Positions 1 through 7,053 are shown, numbered from the stretch's first letter. The stretch: 27,547 nucleotides of DNA from Sulfurovum sp. (GCA_015663065.1 DQSX01000168.1:1-27547), one strand, 5' to 3'. The notes: generated from the letters alone by a model not told the origin. Numbers and translations are program-made.

Positions 1-2
1 CC

Positions 3-776
3 CCGCGTTATGATGAGCCTGGCAGAGACAGCTATGCTGAACAACCAAAATCTATTCCTGCCAAACAGGTGATCATTCAGAATAGAAAAACGATCACTTC
101 TTTAAAGGGAAGGGTTGCTGAACTTGAAGAGAGGCTTGCAGGGTTGACTTCACTGATAGAAGGGCTGAATGCAACGATCGCAGAGATGCAAATGCGCAAT
201 GAAATGGGTATGACTGTACAAAAACCTGCTACATATGACAATACGGTATTGATCAAAGAACTGGGTCTGATGATAGACAAGATCAACGCATCGTATGTCT
301 CTAAAGAAGAGTTGCAAAGAATATTAGAGGATAAAAAAATCACTACTCTCAAAGTACCTTCTTCTTCCAAAAAAGAGCCAAAGAAGGAGGTATCCGATAA
401 AACTTTGGATAAAAAACCGACAGCCAAAATATACAGTGAAGGTGTCAGGCTTTTTGTCAAACAGCGTTATGATGAAGCAGCAAAACGTTTTACCATTACC
501 GATACCAAAGGCTATAAACCTGCTGCATCCAACTATTATCTGGGTGAGGTAGCCTATTATACAAAAAAGTATGAAGATGCGATCTTTTACTTTAAAAAGT
601 CTGCGGGGCTTTATGATCAGGCGAGCTATATGGATGTGCTGCTTTTACACACAGCGATCTCTTTGGAGAAAACGGGAGACAAGAGTCAGGCAAAAAATTT
701 CTATAAGAATATAGTAGAGAACTATCCCGATAAAAAATCTGCGGCTATTGCAAAAAAGAAGTTGAAAAAACTTTAA
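3..776 (+). CDS. cpoB: CpoB/YbgF-like Tol-Pal coordinator, 5'-truncated by window
   Basis: The frame is open from the first bases of the window, so the true start lies upstream; the GTG at 69 is internal. About 257 residues are visible. The first third is a polar coiled coil (repeated Leu/Ile spacing around bases 95-330), then a Lys/Ser/Pro-rich linker. The C-terminal ~110 residues are TPR-like helices with the pattern SEGVRLF..YDEAA.RF, ASNYYLGEVAYY and YEDAIFYFKKS. A coiled coil followed by TPRs is the architecture of YbgF/CpoB, a periplasmic protein that links Tol-Pal to outer-membrane constriction and peptidoglycan synthesis. The expected signal peptide would lie before the window. slyD and fabD follow downstream, as they do after the tolB-pal-TPR genes of C. 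jejuni (from memory), which supports the call. It converges with proC at 11 nt. Confidence 0.75.
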   Translation, partial: PRYDEPGRDSYAEQPKSIPAKQVIIQNRKTITSLKGRVAELEERLAGLTSLIEGLNATIAEMQMRNEMGMTVQKPATYDNTVLIKELGLMIDKINASYVSKEELQRILEDKKITTLKVPSSSKKEPKKEVSDKTLDKKPTAKIYSEGVRLFVKQRYDEAAKRFTITDTKGYKPAASNYYLGEVAYYTKKYEDAIFYFKKSAGLYDQASYMDVLLLHTAISLEKTGDKSQAKNFYKNIVENYPDKKSAAIAKKKLKKL

Positions 777-787
777 AACAGAGAAGC

Positions 788-1546
788 TTAGAGTGTTTTG
801 GCTCTCTCATAGGCTTCTTCAATGGCATCCATACAGGATGCTCTGACATTTCCCTCTTCAAGGGCAGCATAACCTGCTGCAGTGGTGCCTCCGGGACTCA
901 TGACCCCATCTTTTAAAAGTGCCGGATGCACTTCCTGTATAAGTATTCCGAAACCTGCAAAAAGTCCTCTCATGGCAGCCATGGCATCTTCTCTTTTAAG
1001 CCCCTGTTTTACAGCACCATCCGCCAATGCTTCTGCAATGAGTGCCAGGTAGGCAGGTCCTGAACCTGCCAGTGCTGTAGCAATGTCTATCTCTTTTTCT
1101 GTGTTCAGCCACAGCGTTGTCCCCACTGCACCTAAAAGCTCTTCCGCTTTTTTACGAAATTTTACATCTCCGGTGAGTGTGGTCATGGAAGCTTTGACCG
1201 AGGCTGCCAGGTTAGGCATGGTTCTCACCACAGCTTTTGTTTTAAAATGTTTTTTTAGCTTTTCAACTGGGGTACCGGCAAGTACGGAGAAGATCACTTC
1301 TGCTTTACCTTTCAGGAGCTTGGAGACCTCTTCCACATTGGCAGGTTTCACACAGAGAAGGATGGTTTTTTCTGACATGTCAAAATCTTTGAGAAGGTAC
1401 TTGTCTATCTTAACCTCTAAAGCTTTTTCAAAAGCATCCAGTTTGGACATCTCTCTTCCAACCACTTCAATGTTATATTTTTCTTTCAGTCCCTGAGCGA
1501 TGCTCAGTCCCATATTGCCGTTACCTATAAATGTAATGGTTTGCAT
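788..1546 (-). CDS. proC: Pyrroline-5-carboxylate reductase
   Basis: ProC catalyses the last step of proline synthesis, the NAD(P)H-dependent reduction of 1-pyrroline-5-carboxylate in the cytosol. The N-terminus is a Rossmann fold (MQTITFIGNGNMG). Later come the family pattern VRTMPNLAASV and the dimerisation-domain signature around GSGPAYLALIAEALADGAVKQG and SPGGTTAAG. The 252-residue length is near the family norm of about 270. I place the start at the ATG at 1546, because the nucleotide-binding strand begins there. A TTG at 1564 would add six residues and contains the AGG that could act as a Shine-Dalgarno. It lies opposite in strand to cpoB and slyD, so it is an insertion or inversion within an otherwise co-directional block. 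A TGGTATAAT element at 1581-1589 on the reverse strand is its likely promoter. Confidence 0.93.
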   Translation of the reverse strand: MQTITFIGNGNMGLSIAQGLKEKYNIEVVGREMSKLDAFEKALEVKIDKYLLKDFDMSEKTILLCVKPANVEEVSKLLKGKAEVIFSVLAGTPVEKLKKHFKTKAVVRTMPNLAASVKASMTTLTGDVKFRKKAEELLGAVGTTLWLNTEKEIDIATALAGSGPAYLALIAEALADGAVKQGLKREDAMAAMRGLFAGFGILIQEVHPALLKDGVMSPGGTTAAGYAALEEGNVRASCMDAIEEAYERAKTL

Positions 1547-1580
1547 AGTATTCTTGTACCTCAATAATTAAATTGTCTAG

Positions 1581-1589
1581 ATTATACCA
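1581..1589 (-). promoter_or_regulatory. Extended -10 promoter for proC
   Basis: Read on the reverse strand this is TGGTATAAT, a perfect extended -10 (TGn plus TATAAT), about 35 nt before the proC ATG. No recognisable -35 hexamer lies 17 nt upstream, which is common in Campylobacterota. It is divergent from the slyD promoter region. Confidence 0.6.
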
Positions 1590-1616
1590 TATAAGCCTTA
1601 CTAAAGTTTGCTTGGC

Positions 1617-1622
1617 TAAAAT
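1617..1622 (+). promoter_or_regulatory. Candidate -10 box for slyD
   Basis: TAAAAT preceded by TTGGC lies about 30 nt before the slyD ATG. It is the best -10 candidate between the divergent proC and slyD genes. No good -35 is visible. An AGGA Shine-Dalgarno follows at 1642-1645. Confidence 0.35.
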
Positions 1623-1651
1623 ATTCGGAAATCTAAATAACAGGAATAAGC

Positions 1652-2158
1652 ATGACAGTAACAAATGAAAATTGTGTTGTAGGTATTGAATACGAAGTAA
1701 AAGAGGCAGGGACAACAGAGGTTGTAGACTCTAACAAGGGTGCTGAACCGCTAGAGTTCATCATTGGGAAAGGTCAGGTCATCCCAGGTCTTGAAAATGC
1801 ACTTGTCGGTATGAATGAGGGTGAAAGCGGTGACATTATGGTTGCGGCTGCAGATGCTTATGGTGAAGTAAACCCTGAAGCAAAACAGGTTTTACCGATT
1901 GAACAGTTCGAAGGTGTTGATCTTAAAGAAGGTATGACACTTTATGGTCAAGGCGAAAACGGAGAGACTGTACAGGTTACTGTTACTTCTTTTGATGACA
2001 AAGAAGTAAACGTAGACTTTAACCACCCGTTGGCCGGTAAAGACCTAATGTTCTCAGTAACAGTGATTTCTGCAAGAGAAGCGACTGCTGATGAAGCTGC
2101 TACAGGTCAAGTTGGCGGCGGTCATTGTGATGACGGTGCCTGCGGATGTAGCCACTAA
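1652..2158 (+). CDS. slyD: FKBP-type peptidyl-prolyl isomerase SlyD
   Basis: SlyD is a cytosolic prolyl isomerase and chaperone that also binds metals, notably nickel for hydrogenase and urease maturation. The 168-residue protein opens with the FKBP half (VVGIEYEVKEA...LEFIIGKGQVIPGLENALVGM), then the inserted insert-in-flap chaperone domain (about residues 70-125, with DAYGEVNPEAKQVLP). It returns to FKBP with the signature DFNHPLAGKDLMFSVTV. The C-terminal tail GGGHCDDGACGCSH is a compact His/Cys metal-binding cluster, much shorter than the His-rich tail of E. coli SlyD. The Shine-Dalgarno is CAGGAA seven bases before the ATG. It is followed by a strong hairpin terminator and two accessory genes before fabD. 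Confidence 0.95.
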   Translation: MTVTNENCVVGIEYEVKEAGTTEVVDSNKGAEPLEFIIGKGQVIPGLENALVGMNEGESGDIMVAAADAYGEVNPEAKQVLPIEQFEGVDLKEGMTLYGQGENGETVQVTVTSFDDKEVNVDFNHPLAGKDLMFSVTVISAREATADEAATGQVGGGHCDDGACGCSH

Positions 2159-2173
2159 GACTTTGTTATATCT

Positions 2174-2210
2174 AACGTCACCTTCACTCAGAAGGAGGCG
2201 TTATTCTTAC
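2174..2210 (+). terminator. Rho-independent-type terminator after slyD
   Basis: A 12-nt arm at 2174-2185 (AACGTCACCTTC) pairs with 2191-2202 (GAAGGAGGCGTT) across a 5-nt loop. Eleven of twelve positions pair, counting one G-T wobble, with one A-A mismatch. A T-rich stretch (ATTCTTACC) follows. The hairpin begins 15 nt after the slyD stop. The T-run is imperfect, so termination efficiency is uncertain. Confidence 0.65.
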
Positions 2211-2305
2211 CTTACCCCTCCCTGCTTAATACAGCTTTTCGCACAAAAAACTTCTGATTTTTTTAAAAATCATCACTTTTCTTATTGGATTATTTTAATT
2301 TTAGA

Positions 2306-2311
2306 TATGAT
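2306..2311 (+). promoter_or_regulatory. Candidate -10 box for the Hpt-like gene
   Basis: TATGAT sits in an AT-rich stretch after the slyD terminator, about 55 nt before the ATG at 2366. If it is used, the TTG start at 2285 would be excluded, since it would lie upstream of the transcript. No clear -35 is seen. Confidence 0.3.
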
Positions 2312-2365
2312 ATTGCTAAGGAAAACAGAACCATTAAAACACTGGAAAAAATATCAAGCATCTCT

Positions 2366-2812
2366 ATGGAAAAATATATTGATGAAGCCTTTGTTCTCTC
2401 AGAAAAAAGTTTTGTGAAGGGTATGATGCAAAATAGTGTTGCCAAGGTGGAAGTGAAAGAAGATGACAATGCTGCAACACTGGACACTGCTCTAGGTCTG
2501 AGTAACTGTCAAAAAATGGGTTTGATCTATACCGAGGAGTTGCAAAACTTCATAGAAACTTTTGATCGTTCAGATGTCTATTTTCGAGGTATCAGCCAGT
2601 CAAAAGCCATTTGGCAGATCAAAGAGTTTTGTATCAATTTGGAAAAACAGGCCAATATGATCGGTGCGCAAAGGGTGGCAAATATTGCAGAACAGGTCTC
2701 TTTGCTCTTTGTCTATGACAAGATAGATGACTTGCCTGTCTATGCTGCAAAATATCATCTTGAACTACAGAGTTTAATGCAGGAGATTAAAGCATATTTG
2801 AAGCAACAATAG
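2366..2812 (+). CDS. Hpt-like protein lacking the phosphorylatable His
   Basis: The C-terminal ~85 residues (bases 2555-2805) have the helical pattern of a histidine-phosphotransfer domain: CINLEKQANMIGA, then AQRVANIAEQVSLL, then a final amphipathic helix ending QSLMQEIKAYLKQQ. Aligned to the Hpt consensus AHxLKGxxxxxGA, the IGA is kept but the His position is Ile (about base 2633) and the following KG is EK, so phosphotransfer is unlikely. The first ~60 residues are not recognised. The start is uncertain. ATG at 2366 gives 148 residues but has a weak Shine-Dalgarno; a TTG at 2285 would give 175. An AAGGAA at 2318-2323 precedes an unusual in-frame ATT. I infer a regulatory or scaffold role only from the fold resemblance. 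Confidence 0.6.
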   Translation: MEKYIDEAFVLSEKSFVKGMMQNSVAKVEVKEDDNAATLDTALGLSNCQKMGLIYTEELQNFIETFDRSDVYFRGISQSKAIWQIKEFCINLEKQANMIGAQRVANIAEQVSLLFVYDKIDDLPVYAAKYHLELQSLMQEIKAYLKQQ

Positions 2813-2886
2813 TGTCACAGTGAGCAAAAAGATGACAATTCGACATTTTTTTAAGCCTTATCAAGACTTTAGTCTATACTGTCACC

Positions 2887-3381
2887 ATGCATAACTATAC
2901 GACTGACGAAATACACGCTTTTGCCATACTGCTCTTCTTTTTTTTCTATTTCCTATGGAAAAGTAAACAATTTTTTACTGCTTTTGGTGACAAAAGTCTA
3001 CTTAAACGAAACTGGAGCATGAAGAGACTCAAAAAACTCTCCTGGGAAGATTTTGAACTTTTGTGTATGGCGTTATTTGCACAAAAAGGATGGAAAGTAA
3101 AGGGTAATGAAAAAAAAGGTGCAGATGGTGGGGTGGATATTTGGATGCAGAAACGTTCTTTAGGTAAAAGAACCTCTGCGATCGTACAGTGTAAACGCTA
3201 TGACGATGCTCTGGTGACCATAAAGGTGATCAGAGAGATGTACGGACTTATGCATGAACATAATGTAGATGTTGCCTATATTGTTACAAGTAACCGTTTT
3301 ACCAAAGAGTGTTATAAATTTATTGAAGAAAAAAATATTGTTCTGATCGATGGTGAAAAACTGCTGCAACTGATCAACTGA
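2887..3381 (+). CDS. Membrane-anchored Mrr-type restriction endonuclease domain protein
   Basis: This 164-residue protein has an N-terminal hydrophobic helix (residues about 10-25, FAILLFFFFYFLW), then a short basic segment. An Mrr_cat/restriction-endonuclease-like domain follows (residues about 50-164). Nuclease motifs visible are WEDFELL, the acidic GADGGVDI and the QCKR that supplies the Q-x-K catalytic pair, then YIVTSNRFT and the closing NIVLIDGEKLLQLI. Mrr-type enzymes cut modified or foreign DNA as PD-(D/E)xK nucleases. The visible D...QxK set suggests catalytic competence. The helix implies inner-membrane tethering, so roles in DNA uptake or quality control are alternatives to classic restriction. 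No methylase or specificity gene is nearby. A TATACT at 2875-2880 lies only 7 nt before the ATG. Confidence 0.8.
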   Translation: MHNYTTDEIHAFAILLFFFFYFLWKSKQFFTAFGDKSLLKRNWSMKRLKKLSWEDFELLCMALFAQKGWKVKGNEKKGADGGVDIWMQKRSLGKRTSAIVQCKRYDDALVTIKVIREMYGLMHEHNVDVAYIVTSNRFTKECYKFIEEKNIVLIDGEKLLQLIN

Positions 3382-3449
3382 TCTTCTTCATACACTTCAA
3401 AATCTTCTTTGAAAACACCACGGGTCGTTTAATTATAAATTTAATGCTG

Positions 3450-3455
3450 TACAAT
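3450..3455 (+). promoter_or_regulatory. Candidate -10 box in the Mrr-fabD gap
   Basis: TACAAT, preceded by TG at 3448-3449, lies about 29 nt before the small open frame at 3484. It could drive that frame, a small RNA, or serve as a distal fabD promoter. Confidence 0.3.
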
Positions 3456-3483
3456 ATATCAATATAGACTTGGAGAATATTGC

Positions 3484-3549
3484 ATGAATGAAGAAAAATT
3501 CTTTAATGTAAAATACCATGGGAAAATGCAGGATCTTTGTCATTTTTGA
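3484..3549 (+). CDS. Possible 21-residue small protein or leader peptide
   Basis: ATG to TGA encodes 21 residues beginning MNEEKFFNVKYHGKM. The start has a good Shine-Dalgarno (TTGGAG, 8 nt before) and a TACAAT box upstream, so promoter, ribosome site and frame are correctly ordered. It is hydrophilic with one Cys and matches nothing I recognise. Frames this short are common by chance, so this is only a candidate. The rest of the 233-nt gap between the Mrr gene and fabD holds the fabD promoter and otherwise nothing I recognise. Confidence 0.2.
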   Translation: MNEEKFFNVKYHGKMQDLCHF

Positions 3550-3579
3550 AGCTTCTATTAGAGAATAGGAGTTAAAAAA

Positions 3580-3588
3580 TGCTAAAAT
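3580..3588 (+). promoter_or_regulatory. Extended -10 promoter for the fabD operon
   Basis: TGCTAAAAT (TGn plus TAAAAT) lies about 27 nt before the fabD ATG. It is followed by the AAAGGA Shine-Dalgarno at 3604-3609. It sits at the head of the tightly packed run fabD-mtnN-ttcA-rluD. Confidence 0.5.
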
Positions 3589-3614
3589 ACTGTAAATTTT
3601 TTTAAAGGACAACA

Positions 3615-4556
3615 ATGTCAGTCAAATGTGCATTTTTATTTCCGGGGCAGGGGTCTCAAGCTGTTGGTATGGGAGAAGATTTTTTTAACAATTCAGCGCT
3701 TGCAAAACAGATGGTATCTGATGCGAGCAAAAGAACAGGGATAGATTTTGAAACACTGTTATTTACGGAAAATGATGATCTTGAAAAAACAGAATTCACA
3801 CAAGCGGCTATCCTTTTGGTGTCGGCGATAGCACACAAGTTGTTCGAAGATGAACTGCCGATTAAGCCTGTGTATGCTTTGGGACATTCACTGGGTGAAT
3901 TTTCTGCTTTGGTCTCTGTAGGTGCTTTGAATGCCATTGATGCGGTTGCACTGGTAAACCTTCGGGGTAAGCTTATGGCGGAAGCCTGTGCAGGTCAGGA
4001 TGTAGGGATGATGGTATCCTTGGGACTTGAAGATGAAGTGGTTGAAGAGATCTGTGAAAAACAGAGAGATGCAGGACTGAAAGTATGGCCTGTAAATTAT
4101 AATGCAGCAGGGCAGATCGTCATTGCGGGGATCAAGCCTGACCTTGAAGTGTTGGCACCTGTTTTAAAAGAGGCCAAAGCAAAAAGAGCCATGCTTCTCA
4201 ATATGTCCGTGGCATCTCACTGTCCTTTACTTGCATCAGCAACAGCACCTTTGGCTGAGAAACTACAAGAGATGATAAAAGATGAATTCATTGCACCTGT
4301 AGTATCGAATGTGACTGCAAAAACCTACAATACAAAAGCAGAAGCTTTGGACCTTTTACCTAAGCAGCTGGTCTCACCTGTATTGTATAAACAATCTATT
4401 GCCAATTTTGATGATGATGTTGACTGTTATGTCGAGTTTGGTCATGGTGGTGTACTCAAAGGCTTGAACAGAAGAGCAACTAAGAAACCTCATTTTGTAG
4501 TCTCCGACATGGCGTCACTTGCCACGGCCATTGAAGAAGTAAGTAAGTTAGGTTAA
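3615..4556 (+). CDS. fabD: Malonyl-CoA:ACP transacylase
   Basis: FabD moves the malonyl group from CoA to acyl carrier protein, supplying extender units for type II fatty acid synthesis in the cytosol. The 313 residues match the family length. Visible are FPGQGSQ at 9-15 (oxyanion side), the nucleophile elbow GHSLGEF with Ser92, the carboxylate-binding Arg in LRGKLM (Arg117), and catalytic His202 in MSVASHCPLL. A conserved GGVLKGL lies near the C-terminus. AAAGGA precedes the ATG at a good distance. The gene ends one base before mtnN begins, so the two are probably translationally coupled. No other fab gene is nearby; the slyD-fabD-mtnN order is conserved in relatives. Confidence 0.97.
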   Translation: MSVKCAFLFPGQGSQAVGMGEDFFNNSALAKQMVSDASKRTGIDFETLLFTENDDLEKTEFTQAAILLVSAIAHKLFEDELPIKPVYALGHSLGEFSALVSVGALNAIDAVALVNLRGKLMAEACAGQDVGMMVSLGLEDEVVEEICEKQRDAGLKVWPVNYNAAGQIVIAGIKPDLEVLAPVLKEAKAKRAMLLNMSVASHCPLLASATAPLAEKLQEMIKDEFIAPVVSNVTAKTYNTKAEALDLLPKQLVSPVLYKQSIANFDDDVDCYVEFGHGGVLKGLNRRATKKPHFVVSDMASLATAIEEVSKLG

Positions 4557-4557
4557 G

Positions 4558-5250
4558 ATGGGTAAAATTGCGATCATGGGTGCAATGCCCGAAGAGATAG
4601 AACCGATCATCTCCAAGCTGGAGAACCTCAAAGAGACCCAATACGCTGCCAATACCTATTATGAAGGTTCCTACAAAGGTCAAGATCTGGTAGTAGCCTA
4701 CTCTAAAATAGGAAAAGTGTTTGCAACGCTTACCGCTACGTCACTCATAGAGAAATTTGACTGTGATACACTGCTTTTTTCCGGTGTGGCAGGTGCGATC
4801 TCTTCGGAGTTGAGCATTGGCGATCTTATCATTGCAGATGGTCTGTGTCAGCACGATCTGGACATTACTGCATTTGGACACCCTTACGGTTATGTACCTG
4901 AAGGTGAAGTGTGCATCCCTACGGATGCAGCATTGCGTACTGTTGCCAAAGAGGTAGCGAAAGATAAAGGTTTAACACTTGTAGAAGGCATCATTGCAAC
5001 AGGTGACCAGTTTGTGGCTAATCCTGAGAGAAAAGCGTGGATCAGTGAAACTTTCAAAGCACATGCCCTGGAAATGGAAGGTGCTTCTGTAGCCGTCGTC
5101 TGTTCTTCACTGGAGATTCCGTTCTTTATCTTGCGTGCCATTTCAGACTCTGCAGATATGGATGCCTCTTTTAATTTTGATGAATTCCTGGAGAGTTCTG
5201 CAAAAATATCAGCAGACTTCATCCTCTCAATGGTAGAAAAAATAAACTAA
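4558..5250 (+). CDS. mtnN: MTA/SAH nucleosidase (Pfs), possibly also aminodeoxyfutalosine nucleosidase
   Basis: The enzyme hydrolyses the N-glycosidic bond of 5'-methylthioadenosine and S-adenosylhomocysteine. In Campylobacterota the same enzyme is known also to cleave 6-amino-6-deoxyfutalosine in the futalosine menaquinone pathway. In the 230 residues one sees MGAMPEEIEPI with Glu12, FSGVAGA (75-80), the ribose-binding LEMEGA with Glu172/Glu174, and the catalytic acid Asp197 in ISDSAD. The numbering matches the well-studied E. coli enzyme. It is placed one base after fabD. A weak GGGT/ACCC hairpin sits in the 42-nt gap before ttcA. Substrate preference cannot be told from sequence by eye. 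Confidence 0.95.
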   Translation: MGKIAIMGAMPEEIEPIISKLENLKETQYAANTYYEGSYKGQDLVVAYSKIGKVFATLTATSLIEKFDCDTLLFSGVAGAISSELSIGDLIIADGLCQHDLDITAFGHPYGYVPEGEVCIPTDAALRTVAKEVAKDKGLTLVEGIIATGDQFVANPERKAWISETFKAHALEMEGASVAVVCSSLEIPFFILRAISDSADMDASFNFDEFLESSAKISADFILSMVEKIN

Positions 5251-5292
5251 CGTGCAGGGTGGTTTTACCCAACACAGTCAAAAGAGGGAAAA

Positions 5293-6090
5293 GTGGAAGA
5301 TAGAAGAAGAGATCAGAGCAAAAACATCCCTATGAGTAAAAAACTGCTAAAGGTCATTGGAAAGACCAATGCAGAGTTCAAATTGATAGGAGAGGGTGAC
5401 AAGATACTGGTTGGACTCAGTGGCGGAAAAGATTCACTGGCCCTGGTACATGCCATGAAACACATTCAGCGTCATGCACCCTTTTGTTTTGAATTTGAAG
5501 CCTGTACCGTCCAATATGGTATGCCCGGTGAACAGTATGATTTCTTGTCTAAACACTGTGAAGCGTATGGTATTAAACATACGGTATATGACAGCAACAT
5601 TTTTGAAGTCTCTCAGGACACCATACGTGAAAATTCCTCTTTTTGTTCTTATTTCTCACGCATGAGAAGAGGGGCGCTCTATTCATATGCAGAAGAACAG
5701 GGATTTAACAAGATAGCACTGGGGCATCATTTCGATGACACTGTAGAGAGCTTTTTTATGAACATGTTCTACAACGGCAGCATGAGAGCCCTGGCACCCA
5801 TCTATAAAACAAGCAGAGGCTTTCATCTCATTCGTCCGCTCATACAGGTAAGAGAGTCACAACTGCGTGGCTTTGCAGATGACAACAACCTACAAGTCAT
5901 TGGGAATGAAGCTTGCCCCGCCATGTTAAAAGATGTCAAAATGCCACATGCAAGAGCATCAACCAAAGCTTGGCTGGCAGGACTTGAAGCAGAGAACAAA
6001 GATATCTTCAAAATGTTCAAAGCCTCCTTTAAGCACATCCACGATGATACATTTTTAGATCCTGAACGTTGGGACAGGGATGACATTTAA
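5293..6090 (+). CDS. ttcA: TtcA-like PP-loop tRNA thiolation ATPase with altered Cys motif
   Basis: TtcA uses ATP and a [4Fe-4S] cluster to thiolate cytidine 32 of tRNA. Visible are the PP-loop SGGKDS (43-48), the adenylation-site segment LGHHFDD (144-150) and RPLI. The E. coli enzyme has CSLC and a third cluster Cys; here the aligned site reads FCSYFSRMRRG. Cys118 is kept, the second Cys is Phe121, and the third is Cys208 in NEACPAM. Two of three cluster ligands remain, so the cofactor or reaction may differ from true TtcA. The GTG start is supported by AGAGGG five bases upstream; an in-frame ATG at 5332 is less well placed. rluD begins immediately after the stop. At 265 residues it is shorter than E. 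coli TtcA. Confidence 0.85.
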   Translation: MEDRRRDQSKNIPMSKKLLKVIGKTNAEFKLIGEGDKILVGLSGGKDSLALVHAMKHIQRHAPFCFEFEACTVQYGMPGEQYDFLSKHCEAYGIKHTVYDSNIFEVSQDTIRENSSFCSYFSRMRRGALYSYAEEQGFNKIALGHHFDDTVESFFMNMFYNGSMRALAPIYKTSRGFHLIRPLIQVRESQLRGFADDNNLQVIGNEACPAMLKDVKMPHARASTKAWLAGLEAENKDIFKMFKASFKHIHDDTFLDPERWDRDDI

Positions 6091-7053
6091 GTGAAGGGTG
6101 AAAAATTCATAACAGTAAAAGCAGGCCGCATAGACAAGGTACTTGCGCAAGAGCTTGATATAAGCCGAAATCAGATTGAAAAACTTGTTAAAGACGAGCT
6201 GGTCTCTGTGAACGATAAAACGATCACCAAGACCAGCTTTAAAGTAGTAGAAGGTGATGAGATTTCTTACGCCTTTAAAGAGGCTGAGAAACGTGAAGCA
6301 GTTGAGATCGATTTTGATGTAGAAGTACTTTATGAAGATGAGTATTTGCTGGTGATCAATAAACCTTCGGGACTGGTGGTGCATCCTGCACCTTCGGTGA
6401 AAGAGGCTACTTTGGTGGATTGGTTGGTAAAGAAAGGTATTTCACTCTCAACTATTTCTGGGGAAGAGCGTCATGGTATTGTGCATCGTATAGACAAAGA
6501 GACTACCGGTGCTTTGGTGGTGGCTAAAGACAACAAAACCCATGAAGCCCTCTCTGAACAGTTGCAGGACAAGAGTATGGGACGTTATTATCTGGCGCTT
6601 ATTGACTCTCCTTTGAAAGAAGATGTCGTGGTGGACAAACCTATTGGGCGTAACCCTAACAACAGACTCAAAATGGGTGTAGTACAGCATGGAAAGTCTG
6701 CCAAAACAGCATTTAAAAAGCTTTTGGAGACAGGTCACGGCACAGAACTTATAGCAGCAAAACTCTTTACGGGAAGAACCCATCAGATACGTGTGCATCT
6801 GAACACTTTGGGGCGGCATATTCTGGGGGATGATTTATATGGTTTTAAGAGCAAAAGAGATAAAATATCACGCGTTAACCTACATGCATATTTATTATAT
6901 TTAACACATCCGATCAACGGTAAAAAGATGGAATTTACAGCCCCTCTTTTTGATGATATGAAACGTTATATGGCAAAATATTTCGATACGGAAGCGTTGT
7001 CTGAAAAGATCGATCCTTCCGCTCTTGATGCTGCCTTCTCAAATAGGTCATAG
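6091..7053 (+). CDS. rluD: RluA/RluD-family 23S rRNA pseudouridine synthase
   Basis: The protein isomerises uridines to pseudouridine in RNA; RluD-type members act on helix 69 of 23S rRNA. Its 320 residues start with an S4 RNA-binding domain (about 12-60, RIDKVLAQELDISRNQIEKLV). The catalytic domain carries VINKPSGLVVHP (88-99), HRIDKETTG with catalytic Asp135, and RTHQIRVH near residue 230. The GTG start directly abuts the TAA of ttcA, so coupling is likely. The specific target site (RluD versus RluC or RluA) is inferred from the S4 domain and overall length only. trmB follows after 29 nt. Confidence 0.9.
   Translation: MKGEKFITVKAGRIDKVLAQELDISRNQIEKLVKDELVSVNDKTITKTSFKVVEGDEISYAFKEAEKREAVEIDFDVEVLYEDEYLLVINKPSGLVVHPAPSVKEATLVDWLVKKGISLSTISGEERHGIVHRIDKETTGALVVAKDNKTHEALSEQLQDKSMGRYYLALIDSPLKEDVVVDKPIGRNPNNRLKMGVVQHGKSAKTAFKKLLETGHGTELIAAKLFTGRTHQIRVHLNTLGRHILGDDLYGFKSKRDKISRVNLHAYLLYLTHPINGKKMEFTAPLFDDMKRYMAKYFDTEALSEKIDPSALDAAFSNRS

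Noticed and set aside
2255..2272. TGATTTTT/AAAAATCA palindrome
   Set aside because: All AT with almost no loop; more likely compositional than a terminator or operator.
2091..2417. 108-residue frame overlapping the slyD end
   Set aside because: It runs out of frame through slyD and its terminator hairpin, with no ribosome site or recognisable motif.
3396..3413. TTCAAA/TTTGAA hairpin after the Mrr-type gene
   Set aside because: Only six AT-rich pairs and no T-run; not a credible terminator.
5257..5270. GGGT/ACCC hairpin between mtnN and ttcA
   Set aside because: Four pairs with no T-run inside a likely operon; too weak to call.
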